Assembly (NCBI RefSeq): GCF_010993705.1
Contig: NZ_WOFO01000005.1
Span: 282,896-346,895 of the forward strand
Direction: 5' to 3'
Length of the DNA: 64,000 nucleotides
Source of the DNA: Cyclobacterium sp. SYSU L10401
Lineage (GTDB): Bacteria > Bacteroidota > Bacteroidia > Cytophagales > Cyclobacteriaceae
Under the pieces are notes generated by a model. That model was given only the letters and a program-made list of their open reading frames with translations, made no database searches and had not been told where the DNA came from. The stretch's first letter is position 1. Each line of letters opens with the position of its first letter. A program made the position numbers and the translations under genes. Below, one piece after another: positions 26,887 to 36,209 of the stretch.

Positions 26887-28044
26887 ATGCCCAAAATATT
26901 GATAATTGACGATGAAAAAGTCATCAGGTCCACCCTAAAAGAAATTCTTGAATATGAAAAATATGAGATTTTCGAAGCCCAGGATGGGGAGAAAGGTTTC
27001 GACATGATCAAAAACGAGGAATTTGACCTTGTCCTTTGTGATATCAAGATGCCAAAAATGGATGGAATTGAGGTGTTGACAAAGGCAGGCGAACTTGCCA
27101 GGCAGCCTCAATTCATCATGATATCGGCTCACGGTTCTATCGAAACGGCTGTTGAAGCCACCAAAAAGGGGGCCTTTGATTTTATCCCTAAACCCCCCGA
27201 CCTGAATCGCCTTTTACTGACGGTAAGAAACGCATTGGATAAAAAGAACCTGGTGCAGGAAACCAAGGTCCTGAAAAAGAAACTGTCCAAAAAACTGGAT
27301 ATGGTAGGTAATTCTGAAGCCATTAACATGGTAAAGGATACGATCGAAAAGGTTGCTCCTACAGATGCCAGGGTGCTGATCACCGGGCCAAACGGGACTG
27401 GAAAAGAGCTTGTGGCCCATTGGGTTCATGAAAAGAGCAACCGGGCAGCTGCGCCGTTTATTGCCGTAAACTGTGCTGCCATCCCCTCCGAATTGATCGA
27501 AAGTGAGCTTTTTGGTCATGAAAAAGGTGCCTTTACCTCTGCCATGAAGCAGCGCCAGGGTAAGTTTGAACAAGCCAATGGGGGAACCATTTTTCTGGAT
27601 GAAATCGGAGACATGAGCCTTTCCGCCCAGGCAAAGGTATTAAGGGCCCTTCAGGAGCATAAGGTGAGCCGGGTAGGCGGTGACAAAGACATCAAAATAG
27701 ACGTAAGGGTCCTGGCTGCTACCAACAAAGACCTGAAAAAGGAAATTGCTGAAGGGAATTTCAGGGAAGACCTTTACCACCGAATCAGCGTTATCTTGAT
27801 CCAGGTACCACCCCTCAGGGACAGGAAAGAGGACATTCCGCTTCTGGTAGATAAATTTTTGGGTGACATCGCTGCAGAATATGGGACAGCCAAAAAGGAG
27901 ATTGATCCCCAGGCCATCAATAAACTTCAGGACTTTCCCTGGACGGGAAACATTCGTGAACTAAGGAATGTTATCGAAAGACTGGTAATCCTTGGTGGGA
28001 AAAATATTTCCGCCGATGACATCAAAAAGTACGCCGATTACTAA
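26887..28044 (+). CDS. Sigma-54 activator with receiver domain, GAFTSA loop and no DNA-binding domain
   Basis: The 385-residue protein has a receiver domain (D8/D9, phospho-acceptor D52) and an AAA+ domain with Walker [10 protein letters not shown] (about 167-175) and Walker [12 protein letters not shown]. It ends soon after the AAA+ lid ([13 protein letters not shown]). The Fis-type helix-turn-helix of NtrC proteins is absent, so the protein is 60-75 residues short. The sigma-54 contact loop reads GAFTSA (residues 214-219) instead of GAFTGA. Activators without a DNA-binding domain are known (Helicobacter FlgR, Chlamydia CtcC) and act from solution. No kinase gene is adjacent. It may serve sigma-54 broadly, or may have changed role. 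Confidence 0.9.
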   Translation: MPKILIIDDEKVIRSTLKEILEYEKYEIFEAQDGEKGFDMIKNEEFDLVLCDIKMPKMDGIEVLTKAGELARQPQFIMISAHGSIETAVEATKKGAFDFIPKPPDLNRLLLTVRNALDKKNLVQETKVLKKKLSKKLDMVGNSEAINMVKDTIEKVAPTDARVLITGPNGTGKELVAHWVHEKSNRAAAPFIAVNCAAIPSELIESELFGHEKGAFTSAMKQRQGKFEQANGGTIFLDEIGDMSLSAQAKVLRALQEHKVSRVGGDKDIKIDVRVLAATNKDLKKEIAEGNFREDLYHRISVILIQVPPLRDRKEDIPLLVDKFLGDIAAEYGTAKKEIDPQAINKLQDFPWTGNIRELRNVIERLVILGGKNISADDIKKYADY

Positions 28045-28055
28045 ACCCTATCGTA

Positions 28056-28178
28056 TCATCCCCTCACTTCTACATCCGAAGTCTTGGCATAAGCCGGACA
28101 CGGCTTGCTGGAAGCACAAGAAGACAATATCAAAATCGCACCTGCCACCAAAATTGTCATTATTGTTTTCATAGTCAT
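28056..28178 (-). CDS. Small lipoprotein of 40 residues
   Basis: On the minus strand an ATG at 28178 opens a 40-codon frame with a short hydrophobic signal (MKTIMTILVAGAILILSSC) and lipobox LSSC, giving a mature peptide of only about 20 residues (CASSKPCPAYAKTSDVEVRG). A second ATG at 28172 gives 38 residues. Tiny lipoproteins with a C-P-A-Y motif occur in Bacteroidota; function is unknown. It ends 11 bp from the sigma-54 regulator stop (convergent) and is on the same strand as the LuxE-like gene downstream. An A/T-rich region precedes it. Confidence 0.75.
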   Translation of the reverse strand: MTMKTIMTILVAGAILILSSCASSKPCPAYAKTSDVEVRG

Positions 28179-28223
28179 AAGATATTACGCTCAAATATGT
28201 ATAATTAGTATTTAAATACAAAA

Positions 28224-29219
28224 TTAATTTATCATTAAATTACAACCCCTGATTTCGCTATTGTCCATCCTTCCCAATACAGAAAAACTTCCGTCAGGGT
28301 TTTTTCTTCCCAAATCCTGTGTTTCAATAAACGCACAGGAATGTACATTTGCCAGGTCTATGATGTTGATGACACCAGATCTGTCATTCACCATATGAAA
28401 AGGGTCGTAGGCATCTCGTATCAGTACCCGAAGACTTGGTGTTTCCCAGAACTTACCCTCTCCGGGTGAATAGGCCTGCGACATCAACTCCGTCATCCCG
28501 TACTCGGAATGAATGTTTTCCAAGTAGAATGCTTTTTTCAAAGTTTCGTGAACCTCTTCTCTGATCATCTCTCTTCGCCTTCCCTTCATCCCTCCTGTTT
28601 CCATAATGATCAAATGGCTACAATCCAACTGCCCGGATAGCTTCTCTGCAAGATCCAATAAGGCAAAAGTAACCCCTATCAACAAAACTTTCCTCCTCCC
28701 TGACTTAAGCAAGCTGATTTTTTCTAACAGGGCTTCATGCTCATTCAGGTAAAAGCCGGAATGCGCAGACCTGCTTTTGTCGATAAAAAAGGCAGCCATA
28801 TCTACCAGGGAACTACCCTCTCTTTCCATATAGGAGGGCAATAAGGCAAGAACGTGAAAATCCTGCAGGGAACCATACACTGCTTCAAACAAGCGCTGCG
28901 CATGGGAAAGATAAAATTCCTTGGACCAAATATAATGCCTGCTTTGCTGCTGACCTGTGGTACCACTGCTGGAGTAATATTGATCAAACTGATCTTCAGG
29001 ACCAGAAACTATTTTATCTGACTTGAAAAAAGAAATCGGAAGAAACGGGATATCTTCTATCCGGTTAACATTTTCAGGCTTAACCTGCCTGGCTTTGATA
29101 TATTCCCGGTAGATTTTATTATTCCTGGATTGAAAACGGAACAGTTCAAGTGCTGTCGTCGTAAAATCCCCGATTTTACCTGAATTTATTTTTTCGCTAA
29201 AACTTTTAAAATAATTCAT
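28224..29219 (-). CDS. LuxE/PaaK-like acyl-adenylating protein
   Basis: The 331-residue protein belongs to the LuxE acyl-protein synthetase group of the ANL adenylating superfamily. The phosphate-binding motif is YYSSSGTTGQ and the adenine-binding motif is SEYGMTELMSQAYS. The C-terminal region (DLGRKNPDGSFSVLGR) matches the family. It lacks a full C-terminal ANL lid, as LuxE proteins do. It likely activates a carboxylic acid as an acyl-AMP for transfer to a Cys or CoA; the substrate is unknown. No luxCD genes are adjacent, so bioluminescence is not implied. Confidence 0.8.
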   Translation of the reverse strand: MNYFKSFSEKINSGKIGDFTTTALELFRFQSRNNKIYREYIKARQVKPENVNRIEDIPFLPISFFKSDKIVSGPEDQFDQYYSSSGTTGQQQSRHYIWSKEFYLSHAQRLFEAVYGSLQDFHVLALLPSYMEREGSSLVDMAAFFIDKSRSAHSGFYLNEHEALLEKISLLKSGRRKVLLIGVTFALLDLAEKLSGQLDCSHLIIMETGGMKGRRREMIREEVHETLKKAFYLENIHSEYGMTELMSQAYSPGEGKFWETPSLRVLIRDAYDPFHMVNDRSGVINIIDLANVHSCAFIETQDLGRKNPDGSFSVLGRMDNSEIRGCNLMIN

Positions 29220-29295
29220 CGTTATTTTATGGTAAAACCTAAAATTTGATCATTTTTACAGCTAACTGATCCAAAGGTAAAATTACGGATTACCC

Positions 29296-29967
29296 ATGAA
29301 GTTAAAAAATCATTATATCATCATCCTGCTCATCCTGTCCGTCTGGGGAGGCTGTATTTCTCCGCCCGATGATTTCCCCAGCATTCCGGATATCAGCTTC
29401 AACAACATGGAGTTTGTACAGGCCTCAGGAGCGGACTCGCTGATCCTCACCCTCAATTTCCGGGATGCAGAAGGGGATTTGGGGTTAAATGCCAGGGATT
29501 TATTTCCTCCTTTTAACGAACTTAACTATTTGACGGATGAACAAGGCAATTTCATTACCTACAGCAACAGGCCAGACGATGCCCCCAGTTTCAACAATAG
29601 AGATTGGGTCATTTTTCCGCTGATCAATAATGTAGAGATTGAGGATACCCTTTGGGTTTCAGAAAACGAAGATTACTACAATATTTTTGTCAAATTCTTT
29701 ATAAAAAGGGGAGGTAATTATACCGAATTTAAATGGTCAGATCCACCTTACTTCACCACATTCAACGGCAGGTTTCCACGAATGCTTGAAGAAGAACGAA
29801 CACGTGCCATTGAAGGGCAAATTCGTTACTCCATGCTTTCCCTGGGATGGAACAGTATTTTTCGAACAGATACCCTAAGGCTAGAACTGCAGGTACAGGA
29901 TAGGGCGCTTAACAGAAGCAATGTAGTGACCACACCCGATTTTACACTTTCTCAGATAGAAAGGTAA
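29296..29967 (+). CDS. Lipoprotein of unknown function
   Basis: The 223-residue protein begins with a lipoprotein signal ending in the lipobox WGGC (Cys20). The mature part has a repeated beta-rich pattern including LILTLNFRDAEGDLGLN. This NFxDxEGDLG motif recurs in Bacteroidota lipoproteins with predicted immunoglobulin-like folds. No enzyme motif is visible. It is divergent from the LuxE-like gene and converges on the E1 gene with 16 bp between stops. Confidence 0.75.
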   Translation: MKLKNHYIIILLILSVWGGCISPPDDFPSIPDISFNNMEFVQASGADSLILTLNFRDAEGDLGLNARDLFPPFNELNYLTDEQGNFITYSNRPDDAPSFNNRDWVIFPLINNVEIEDTLWVSENEDYYNIFVKFFIKRGGNYTEFKWSDPPYFTTFNGRFPRMLEEERTRAIEGQIRYSMLSLGWNSIFRTDTLRLELQVQDRALNRSNVVTTPDFTLSQIER

Positions 29968-29983
29968 GTTAAGTAGTATTGTC

Positions 29984-32398
29984 TCAATAAATTGCTGGAA
30001 ATTTAGTCGGATTGGCCTCGTGCATGATGCTGTACACTTTTTCTACCACATCATCCACGCTGGGTTTTGAAAAATAATCCCCATCAGAAGAATAGGCAGG
30101 CCTGTGCTCTTTGGCAGAAAGGGTTACCGGCTGTGCATCAAGATGAAAATATGCTTTCTGGCCTTCAATTACCTGCTGCATCATGAAGGCGGATGCCCCA
30201 CCCGGCACATCTTCATCTGCAAAGATCACCCGATTGGTCTTTTTTATTGAGGTGGAAATTACCTGATTTAGATCAAAAGGCACCAAGGTCTGAACATCAA
30301 TTACCTCTACTGAAATACCAATTCCAGCCAATTCCTCTGCAGCACTTTGAACAATCCGGCACATGGCGCCATAAGTCACCACCGTAATATCCTCTCCCTC
30401 TCTGAGAATTTCCGGATGGCCTAAAGCTATCTTGAATTCCCCTATATTTGCAGGCATTTTTTCTTTTAACCGGTATCCATTTAAAACTTCAATCATGATG
30501 GCGGGCTCATCGGCCTCCAACAGCGTATTGTACATTCCTGCAGCCTGCGTCATGTTTCTGGGGACACAAAGCAATATCCCCCGAAGACTATTTAAAATCA
30601 TTCCAATAGGAGAGCCTGAATGCCAGACACCTTCAAGGCGATGACCTCTGGTTCTGATGATCAGAGGTGCCTTTTGTCCTCCTTTGGTTCTGTAGTGCAA
30701 ACAAGCCAGGTCGTCTGAGAGGGTCATCAAGGCATAAATCAGGTAATCCAGGTATTGGATCTCAGTAATGGGCCTTAAGCCTCTGAGTGCCGCACCGATG
30801 CCCTGCCCAATGATGCTTACTTCTCTGATTCCTGTATCTGTGACCCTCAGTTCCCCATGCCTGGCCTGCAGACCCGCAAAAGCCTGATTGACATCTCCGA
30901 TTTTACCCACATCCTCCCCTATGGCAAATACCCTGGAGTCTCTGGTAAGCATCGCATCAAAACAGGCTTTCAAAACTTCACGACCATCCACCATCGGAGA
31001 TGGATCTGTGTACTTTACGGAAACAGGAGCAATGGCAGCAGATCTTTCACTCGATTCACTATACTGGTGACTCGAGTATCGTTCCAGGTTCAATTGTTTT
31101 TGAGTACGATACCATTCCTGAAGTTTCGCTTTAATTTCCGGCGGCTCATTTCTAGCCAAAACCAATGCCTTTCTGACTGAACCGATAACATCCATCCGCA
31201 CAGGATTAAGCATCTGCCGTAAATCCTGCGCCAGCTGACTCAATTCATTTTTACATGAGCTGTGGCTCGCCAATTCCCGGATCAACTGCACGGCTTCATC
31301 CAACTCTTTTTTAATCGTATAAGTAAATGCCTTCCAGGCTTTGTCCTTGCTCTCCTTTACCAGTTGTTTAGCGGCCTCATCAATTTGATCCAGCTCGTCC
31401 TTGCTGGCAATATCATGACTTAAAATATACTCCCTAAATTTTACCACACAATCATGCGCTGCCTCCCAGGCAAGCCGCTCCTTACTTTTATACCTTTCAT
31501 GGGATCCGGAGGTGGAATGGCCCTGCGGCTGGGTCATTTCTGTGACATGAACCAATACCGGTACATGCTTTTCCCTGGCTAGTGTAGCCGCCTTTCGATA
31601 GGTGGCAACCAAAGACTCATAGTCCCATCCCCTGACGACAAAAATTTCATATCCTTTTTCTTTGTGATTTCTCCTGAATCCTTCCAGGGCAGCGGAAATA
31701 CTGGCCTTGGTCACCTGAAAATCATTGGTGACTGAAATACCATAATCATCATCCCAAACTGAAATCACCATGGGTACCTGCAAAACTCCTCCGGCATTGA
31801 ATGTTTCGAAGAACATCCCTTCAGCCGTGGAAGCATTTCCGATGGTACCCCAGGCTACTTCTCTACCTTTGTTGGAAAAAGTCTTCATACCATGCAGCTC
31901 TCGATTTTCCCTGTACAACTTGGAAGCATAAGCCAACCCTAATAATTTTGGCATTTGGGCTGCAGTGGGAGAAATATCTGCCGTGGAGTTTTTCATCTCC
32001 ATCAGATTTTTCCAGGAACCATCCTCATTGAGGGACCTGGTAGCAAAGTGCCCATTCATCAAGCGGCCTCCGCTGGCAGGCTCTGCCTTCACATCCGTAT
32101 GGGCGTAGAGCTGTGCAAAATACTCCTGTAATCCCAATTCCTCCATGGCAAACATCAGGGTCTGGTCCCGGTAGTAACCCGACCTGAAATCTCCCGGTTC
32201 AAAATACCTGGCCATGGCCACTTGTGCCAATTCCTTGCCATCTCCGTAAATTCCGAATTTGGCCTTCCCCATGAATACTTCCTTCCTTACCGTCAATGAT
32301 GCATGCCTGCTGATCATCACCATTTTGTAATCAGCTAAAATGCACTTTTTATCTAAACTCACTATACTTTCTTCAGTCAATGTGGATAAGGATTCCAT
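29984..32398 (-). CDS. 2-oxoacid dehydrogenase E1, alpha and beta subunits fused
   Basis: Thiamine-diphosphate-dependent E1 decarboxylates a 2-oxoacid and passes the acyl group to a lipoyl E2. The 804-residue protein is a natural fusion. The alpha-type half (about 30-420) has the cofactor motif GNASTAEGMFFETFN and the GHSTSGSHERYKS loop. The beta-type half (about 460-800) has FAIGEDVGKIGDVNQAF, TRGHRLEGVWHSGSP and ADEDVPGGASAFM. Branched-chain E1 is the closest description. Fused E1 proteins are common in Bacteroidota, where E2 and E3 are encoded elsewhere. The true start could also be a later Met (residue 26). Confidence 0.85.
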   Translation of the reverse strand: MESLSTLTEESIVSLDKKCILADYKMVMISRHASLTVRKEVFMGKAKFGIYGDGKELAQVAMARYFEPGDFRSGYYRDQTLMFAMEELGLQEYFAQLYAHTDVKAEPASGGRLMNGHFATRSLNEDGSWKNLMEMKNSTADISPTAAQMPKLLGLAYASKLYRENRELHGMKTFSNKGREVAWGTIGNASTAEGMFFETFNAGGVLQVPMVISVWDDDYGISVTNDFQVTKASISAALEGFRRNHKEKGYEIFVVRGWDYESLVATYRKAATLAREKHVPVLVHVTEMTQPQGHSTSGSHERYKSKERLAWEAAHDCVVKFREYILSHDIASKDELDQIDEAAKQLVKESKDKAWKAFTYTIKKELDEAVQLIRELASHSSCKNELSQLAQDLRQMLNPVRMDVIGSVRKALVLARNEPPEIKAKLQEWYRTQKQLNLERYSSHQYSESSERSAAIAPVSVKYTDPSPMVDGREVLKACFDAMLTRDSRVFAIGEDVGKIGDVNQAFAGLQARHGELRVTDTGIREVSIIGQGIGAALRGLRPITEIQYLDYLIYALMTLSDDLACLHYRTKGGQKAPLIIRTRGHRLEGVWHSGSPIGMILNSLRGILLCVPRNMTQAAGMYNTLLEADEPAIMIEVLNGYRLKEKMPANIGEFKIALGHPEILREGEDITVVTYGAMCRIVQSAAEELAGIGISVEVIDVQTLVPFDLNQVISTSIKKTNRVIFADEDVPGGASAFMMQQVIEGQKAYFHLDAQPVTLSAKEHRPAYSSDGDYFSKPSVDDVVEKVYSIMHEANPTKFPAIY

Positions 32399-32764
32399 AT
32401 TCTTTAATCAAACTGGTTTCTTTGTTTCGACTTACCATGGTTTTCAAAAATACACAATTTTTGGACTTATCCCAATTTTTAAATGCATAAAAAATCAATT
32501 AAAAACAATAATATTTTGATAATATGATTTATATCATTTAATTCAGAATTAAATTTTTTAAAAATTACTTATCCCATATAAAAGCCCATTAACTACCTGG
32601 CAATAATTATTATACTTTCATCTCCGGTCAGCAGGGGTTGCAAATTGGGCTATATTTATTATTTCTCTGTTTTTACGGCAATTTTTTAAGATCTTTTATC
32701 CTTCAAAAGTTCCTTGCGCTACTCAGGCTGTTTATATTTGCCCCAGACCTTAACCATATCAGCC
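32399..32764. other. Divergent promoter region of E1 and alanine dehydrogenase genes
   Basis: This 366-bp, very AT-rich gap holds no gene. It contains the dyad TGAT-TTAT-ATCA within 32524-32537, which has the half-site and spacing of FNR-type sites (TGAT-N4-ATCA), and a promoter box for ald near its right end. In such AT-rich sequence the dyad could be chance. Confidence 0.5.
32733..32740 (+). promoter_or_regulatory. Probable -7 box of alanine dehydrogenase gene
   Basis: TATATTTG matches TAnnTTTG exactly, 24 bp upstream of the chosen ATG. A TTG at 32714-32716 lies 16 bp upstream of it. This placement also argues against the earlier TTG start of the frame at 32714, because transcription would begin after it. 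Confidence 0.55.
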
Positions 32765-33886
32765 ATGCGCATAGCCGTCCCCAGGGAAATCAAAAACAAT
32801 GAAAACAGAGTAGCCCTTACTCCTGCCGGAGCGAAGGAATTTGTCAAAAACGGTCATGAGGTTTTTATTCAAAAATCGGCCGGCGAGGGCAGCGGCTTTA
32901 TAGATGAAGCCTACGAAATTGCCGGCGCAAAAATTCTTCCTTCCATAGAATCCACCTACGAAACAGGAGAAATGATCATGAAGGTCAAGGAGCCCATTGC
33001 CTCCGAATATGAATTGATCCGGGAGGACCAGTTAATGTTTACTTATTTCCATTTTGCCTCTCATGAACCCCTTACCAGGGCTATGGTCAAAAGCAAAGCG
33101 GTTTGCATGGCCTATGAAACGGTAGAAAAAGAGGACAGGAGCTTACCTCTACTGGTGCCTATGTCTGAAGTGGCAGGTCGAATGGCTGTACAGAAAGGGG
33201 CAAACTATCTGGAGAAACCACTGGGAGGAAGGGGGATTTTGCTGGGGGGTGTACCGGGAACCTTGCCCGCAAAGGTATTGATCCTGGGTGGAGGCATCGT
33301 TGGAACACAGGCTGCCTGGATGGCCGCCGGCCTGGGTGCAGACGTGATCATTCTGGATGTGTCCCTGCCCCGCATGCGCTACCTTTCGGATGTCATGCCC
33401 AAAAATGTCAAAACCATGATGTCCAATGAATACAACATCAGAAACCTGATACCTAAGGCAGACCTGATCATAGGGGCCGTACTTATTCCCGGAGCCAAAG
33501 CCCCTCACCTGATCACCAAAGACATGCTAAGGGAAATGGTCCCCGGCACCGTATTGGTAGATGTGGCTGTGGATCAGGGAGGCTGTATAGAAACCTGCCA
33601 GCCTACCACCCATGAGAACCCTACCTATACCATTGAAGGAGTGCTTCACTATTGTGTGGCCAATATGCCTGGGGCAGTCCCCTACACCTCCACACTAGCA
33701 CTTACCAATGCTACCCTCCCCTATGCATTGGAACTGGCAAAAAGCGGCTGGCAAGATGCCTGTATCAGGTATCCTGAATTGAAATCCGGGCTCAATATCA
33801 TTAAAGGGGATGTGGTCTATCAGGCAGTAGCCGATACTTTTAACCTTCCTTATGTACCTGTAAGTTACTACCTGAACCACCAATAA
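32765..33886 (+). CDS. ald: Alanine dehydrogenase
   Basis: Ald interconverts L-alanine and pyruvate plus ammonia using NAD(H). From the ATG at 32765 the protein has 373 residues, the family length, and begins MRIAVPREIKNNENRVAL with the pyruvate-binding Arg. Other hallmarks are the Lys in FIQKSAGEGSGF, the GVPGTLPAKVLILGGGIVGTQ nucleotide-binding region and HYCVANMPGAVPYTSTLAL. The 17 extra residues of the longer frame (from a TTG) lie upstream of the probable transcription start. It is followed by a strong terminator. Confidence 0.95.
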   Translation: MRIAVPREIKNNENRVALTPAGAKEFVKNGHEVFIQKSAGEGSGFIDEAYEIAGAKILPSIESTYETGEMIMKVKEPIASEYELIREDQLMFTYFHFASHEPLTRAMVKSKAVCMAYETVEKEDRSLPLLVPMSEVAGRMAVQKGANYLEKPLGGRGILLGGVPGTLPAKVLILGGGIVGTQAAWMAAGLGADVIILDVSLPRMRYLSDVMPKNVKTMMSNEYNIRNLIPKADLIIGAVLIPGAKAPHLITKDMLREMVPGTVLVDVAVDQGGCIETCQPTTHENPTYTIEGVLHYCVANMPGAVPYTSTLALTNATLPYALELAKSGWQDACIRYPELKSGLNIIKGDVVYQAVADTFNLPYVPVSYYLNHQ

Positions 33887-33917
33887 CAGTATTTACATTT
33901 GGATAACACTTTTTATA

Positions 33918-33949
33918 AACCCTGATCTTTATCAGGGTTCTTACTTTTT
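33918..33949 (+). terminator. Terminator after ald
   Basis: AACCCTGAT (33918-33926) and ATCAGGGTT (33931-33939) form a perfect 9-bp stem with a CTTT loop, followed by CTTACTTTTTC. It lies 32 bp after the ald stop codon. Confidence 0.85.
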
Positions 33950-34013
33950 CTTGTCATGGTTTTTTGGGATAGGGATGGGGTACTTTGTATTTCCAAACTA
34001 TTATCCCACACTT

Positions 34014-35363
34014 ATGTCTGCGCCAGCGCTCATTAAAAAATACAATGTACCTGCCCCCCGGTATACCTCCTACCCTGCATTACCCCACTGGAACAATGAT
34101 CTTAGCGCAGAAAGCTGGGAAAATCATTTTAAACGGAGCTACCAGGAATTTGGAGAGACCGATGGCATTTCACTCTATATACATTTGCCCTACTGTGAAA
34201 GCCTGTGCACCTACTGTGGTTGCAACAAAAGAATTACTAAAAACCATCGGGTCGAAATACCCTACATTTCTGCCGTCATGAAGGAATGGAACATGTACCT
34301 GGCATCATTGGATAAAAAACCCAAACTGGCAGGTATTCATCTGGGTGGTGGAACCCCTACCTTCTTTTCTCCGGCAGCCCTGGGGATTCTTCTCAACCAC
34401 ATCGACAAAACCTCCATACGTGCAGAATCATTTGAGTTTAGCTTTGAGGGACATCCCAATAATACCAGCAAAGAACATTTGCATACCCTGGCCCAATTCG
34501 GATTTTCCCGGGTTAGTTATGGGATACAGGATTTTGACCTTCAGGTGCAACAGGCCATCCACCGCATACAACCCTTTGAAAAAGTAAAAGAAGTTACCGA
34601 CCAAAGCCGGCAATTGGGATACGACTCCATCAATTTTGACCTGATATACGGCCTTCCCCATCAGACCCTTGCCACCCTGTATACAACCTTTCAAAAGGTC
34701 AGGGAATTGTTGCCCGAAAGGATTGCCTTTTACAGTTACGCCCACCTACCTACAGCATTTCCTGCTCAGAAATCCTTTGAAGCTTACCTGCCTGATGAAA
34801 ATGAAAAAAGAAAATTATATGAACAAGGCAAAATCTGGCTCGAGGAAATGGGCTACGAAGAAATCGGCATGGATCACTTTGCTTTGCCCGGAGATCCTTT
34901 ACTGGTAGCCAAACATCAAAAAACCCTGCACAGAAATTTTATGGGGTACACCAACTCCCCCTCAAAGATCCTGGTAGGTCTGGGATGCAGTGCCATCAGC
35001 GATATCCATTATGCCTATGGACAAAATGAAAAATCCGTCGAACTCTATAAAGAAAAAATAATTGCCGGATCTTTCCCCATAATCAAAGGACATGTTCAAA
35101 GTTCTGGCGACCTGGAAATCAAACAACTGATCATGAGCCTGATCTGCAATCACAGGGTTTCCTGGAAGGGTCTGAGACCACTAGCAGGGGAATTCTTGAA
35201 TCAATTAATGGCCTTTAAAAAGGAGGACCTGATAACCATTGAGGAAGAGGGGCTGGCTATAACAGATACAGGAAAACCGTTTGTGCGGAACATTTGTGCG
35301 GCATTTGATCCCTATATGCAAAGCAATAAAAAAGCCCGGCCTCTTTTTAGCAAAGCCATTTGA
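34014..35363 (+). CDS. hemN: Oxygen-independent coproporphyrinogen III oxidase
   Basis: HemN is a radical-SAM enzyme that decarboxylates coproporphyrinogen III to protoporphyrinogen IX in haem synthesis without oxygen. From the ATG at 34014 it has 449 residues. The cluster motif is C61-x3-C65-x2-C68 followed by G-C70 (YCESLCTYCGC), the true-HemN signature that separates it from HemW-like relatives. HLGGGTPTF and the early NVPAPRYTSYP also match HemN. I rejected an upstream start (33951) because the ald terminator ends there and the N-terminus from 34014 fits the family. Confidence 0.93.
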   Translation: MSAPALIKKYNVPAPRYTSYPALPHWNNDLSAESWENHFKRSYQEFGETDGISLYIHLPYCESLCTYCGCNKRITKNHRVEIPYISAVMKEWNMYLASLDKKPKLAGIHLGGGTPTFFSPAALGILLNHIDKTSIRAESFEFSFEGHPNNTSKEHLHTLAQFGFSRVSYGIQDFDLQVQQAIHRIQPFEKVKEVTDQSRQLGYDSINFDLIYGLPHQTLATLYTTFQKVRELLPERIAFYSYAHLPTAFPAQKSFEAYLPDENEKRKLYEQGKIWLEEMGYEEIGMDHFALPGDPLLVAKHQKTLHRNFMGYTNSPSKILVGLGCSAISDIHYAYGQNEKSVELYKEKIIAGSFPIIKGHVQSSGDLEIKQLIMSLICNHRVSWKGLRPLAGEFLNQLMAFKKEDLITIEEEGLAITDTGKPFVRNICAAFDPYMQSNKKARPLFSKAI

Positions 35364-35393
35364 TTCCCTATCTTCGCAAAAAATCATTTGCGA

Positions 35394-36209
35394 ATGTCCA
35401 TCAAAGCGATTTGTACCGATATAGACGGAACTTTACTGGATAAAAACAGGGAAATCTCCAAAAGAACCAGGGAAGCCTTTGCTTCCCTCCCCGAAGACCT
35501 ACCGGTTATCCTGGCCTCTTCCAGAATGCCGGCAGCCATGAGACACCTTCAGAAAGACCTGCAACGGGAAAATAACCCCATTATCTGCTATAATGGAGGC
35601 TTTGTGCTCCAGCCTGCTAAAAGCCCGGAATCCCCGCTGAGTAGTACCTGGATAGAAGCCAAAATATGCCGGAAGATCATTGAATTGGCAATGGGCAAGC
35701 CCATCCACATCAGCCTTTATTCCAAAGATGACTGGTATGCCCCTAAGGCTGATAAATGGACCGAAAAAGAGGAAAAAGCCACCAAGGTAAAGGCTTCTAT
35801 TCTCGATAACCATGCCGTCATTGATTCCTGGCAAAGGGGACAACTGGGAGCACATAAAGTCATGTGCATGGGAGAGTCAGAAGCTATAGGATGGCTATAC
35901 CAGCAACTGGTGCAGGATTTTTCATCCCTGCTCCACCTTTACCGTTCCAAGAAAACCTATATTGAAATCGCTCCCAGGTCGATTTCCAAAGCTACCGGCC
36001 TGAAACTTGTACTCGAAAACTACGGCATTGACATGTCTGAAGTAATGGCCTTTGGTGACAATTTCAATGACATAGAGTTATTGAAAAGCGTAGGGCTGGG
36101 TATCGCCGTGGGCAATGCCCGTGAGGAGGTAAAAGCGGTGGCCAGGGAGTTTACGACAGACAGTAAAGCGGACGGGGTAGCCGTGGCCATAGAAAAACAC
36201 CTGCTTTAA
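35394..36209 (+). CDS. Cof-type HAD-IIB sugar/nucleotide phosphatase
   Basis: The 271-residue protein is a haloacid-dehalogenase phosphatase of the Cof/IIB subgroup. Motif I is TDIDGTLLD (nucleophile D9, acid/base D11), motif II is in LASSRM, and motifs III/IV include the Lys of PRSISKATGL and AFGDNFNDIELL. The large cap domain between them is typical of enzymes acting on sugar phosphates or FMN; the substrate is not known. An ATG at 35394 is used. Its 3' end overlaps the convergent DUF2461 gene by 4 bp. Confidence 0.88.
   Translation: MSIKAICTDIDGTLLDKNREISKRTREAFASLPEDLPVILASSRMPAAMRHLQKDLQRENNPIICYNGGFVLQPAKSPESPLSSTWIEAKICRKIIELAMGKPIHISLYSKDDWYAPKADKWTEKEEKATKVKASILDNHAVIDSWQRGQLGAHKVMCMGESEAIGWLYQQLVQDFSSLLHLYRSKKTYIEIAPRSISKATGLKLVLENYGIDMSEVMAFGDNFNDIELLKSVGLGIAVGNAREEVKAVAREFTTDSKADGVAVAIEKHLL

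Noticed and set aside
28224..29219. Bioluminescence (lux) gene cluster
   Set aside because: The LuxE-like protein stands alone; no luxA, luxB, luxC or luxD is near it.
34669..34908. Overlapping frame inside hemN
   Set aside because: It lies fully within the HemN coding region in another frame and has no family features.
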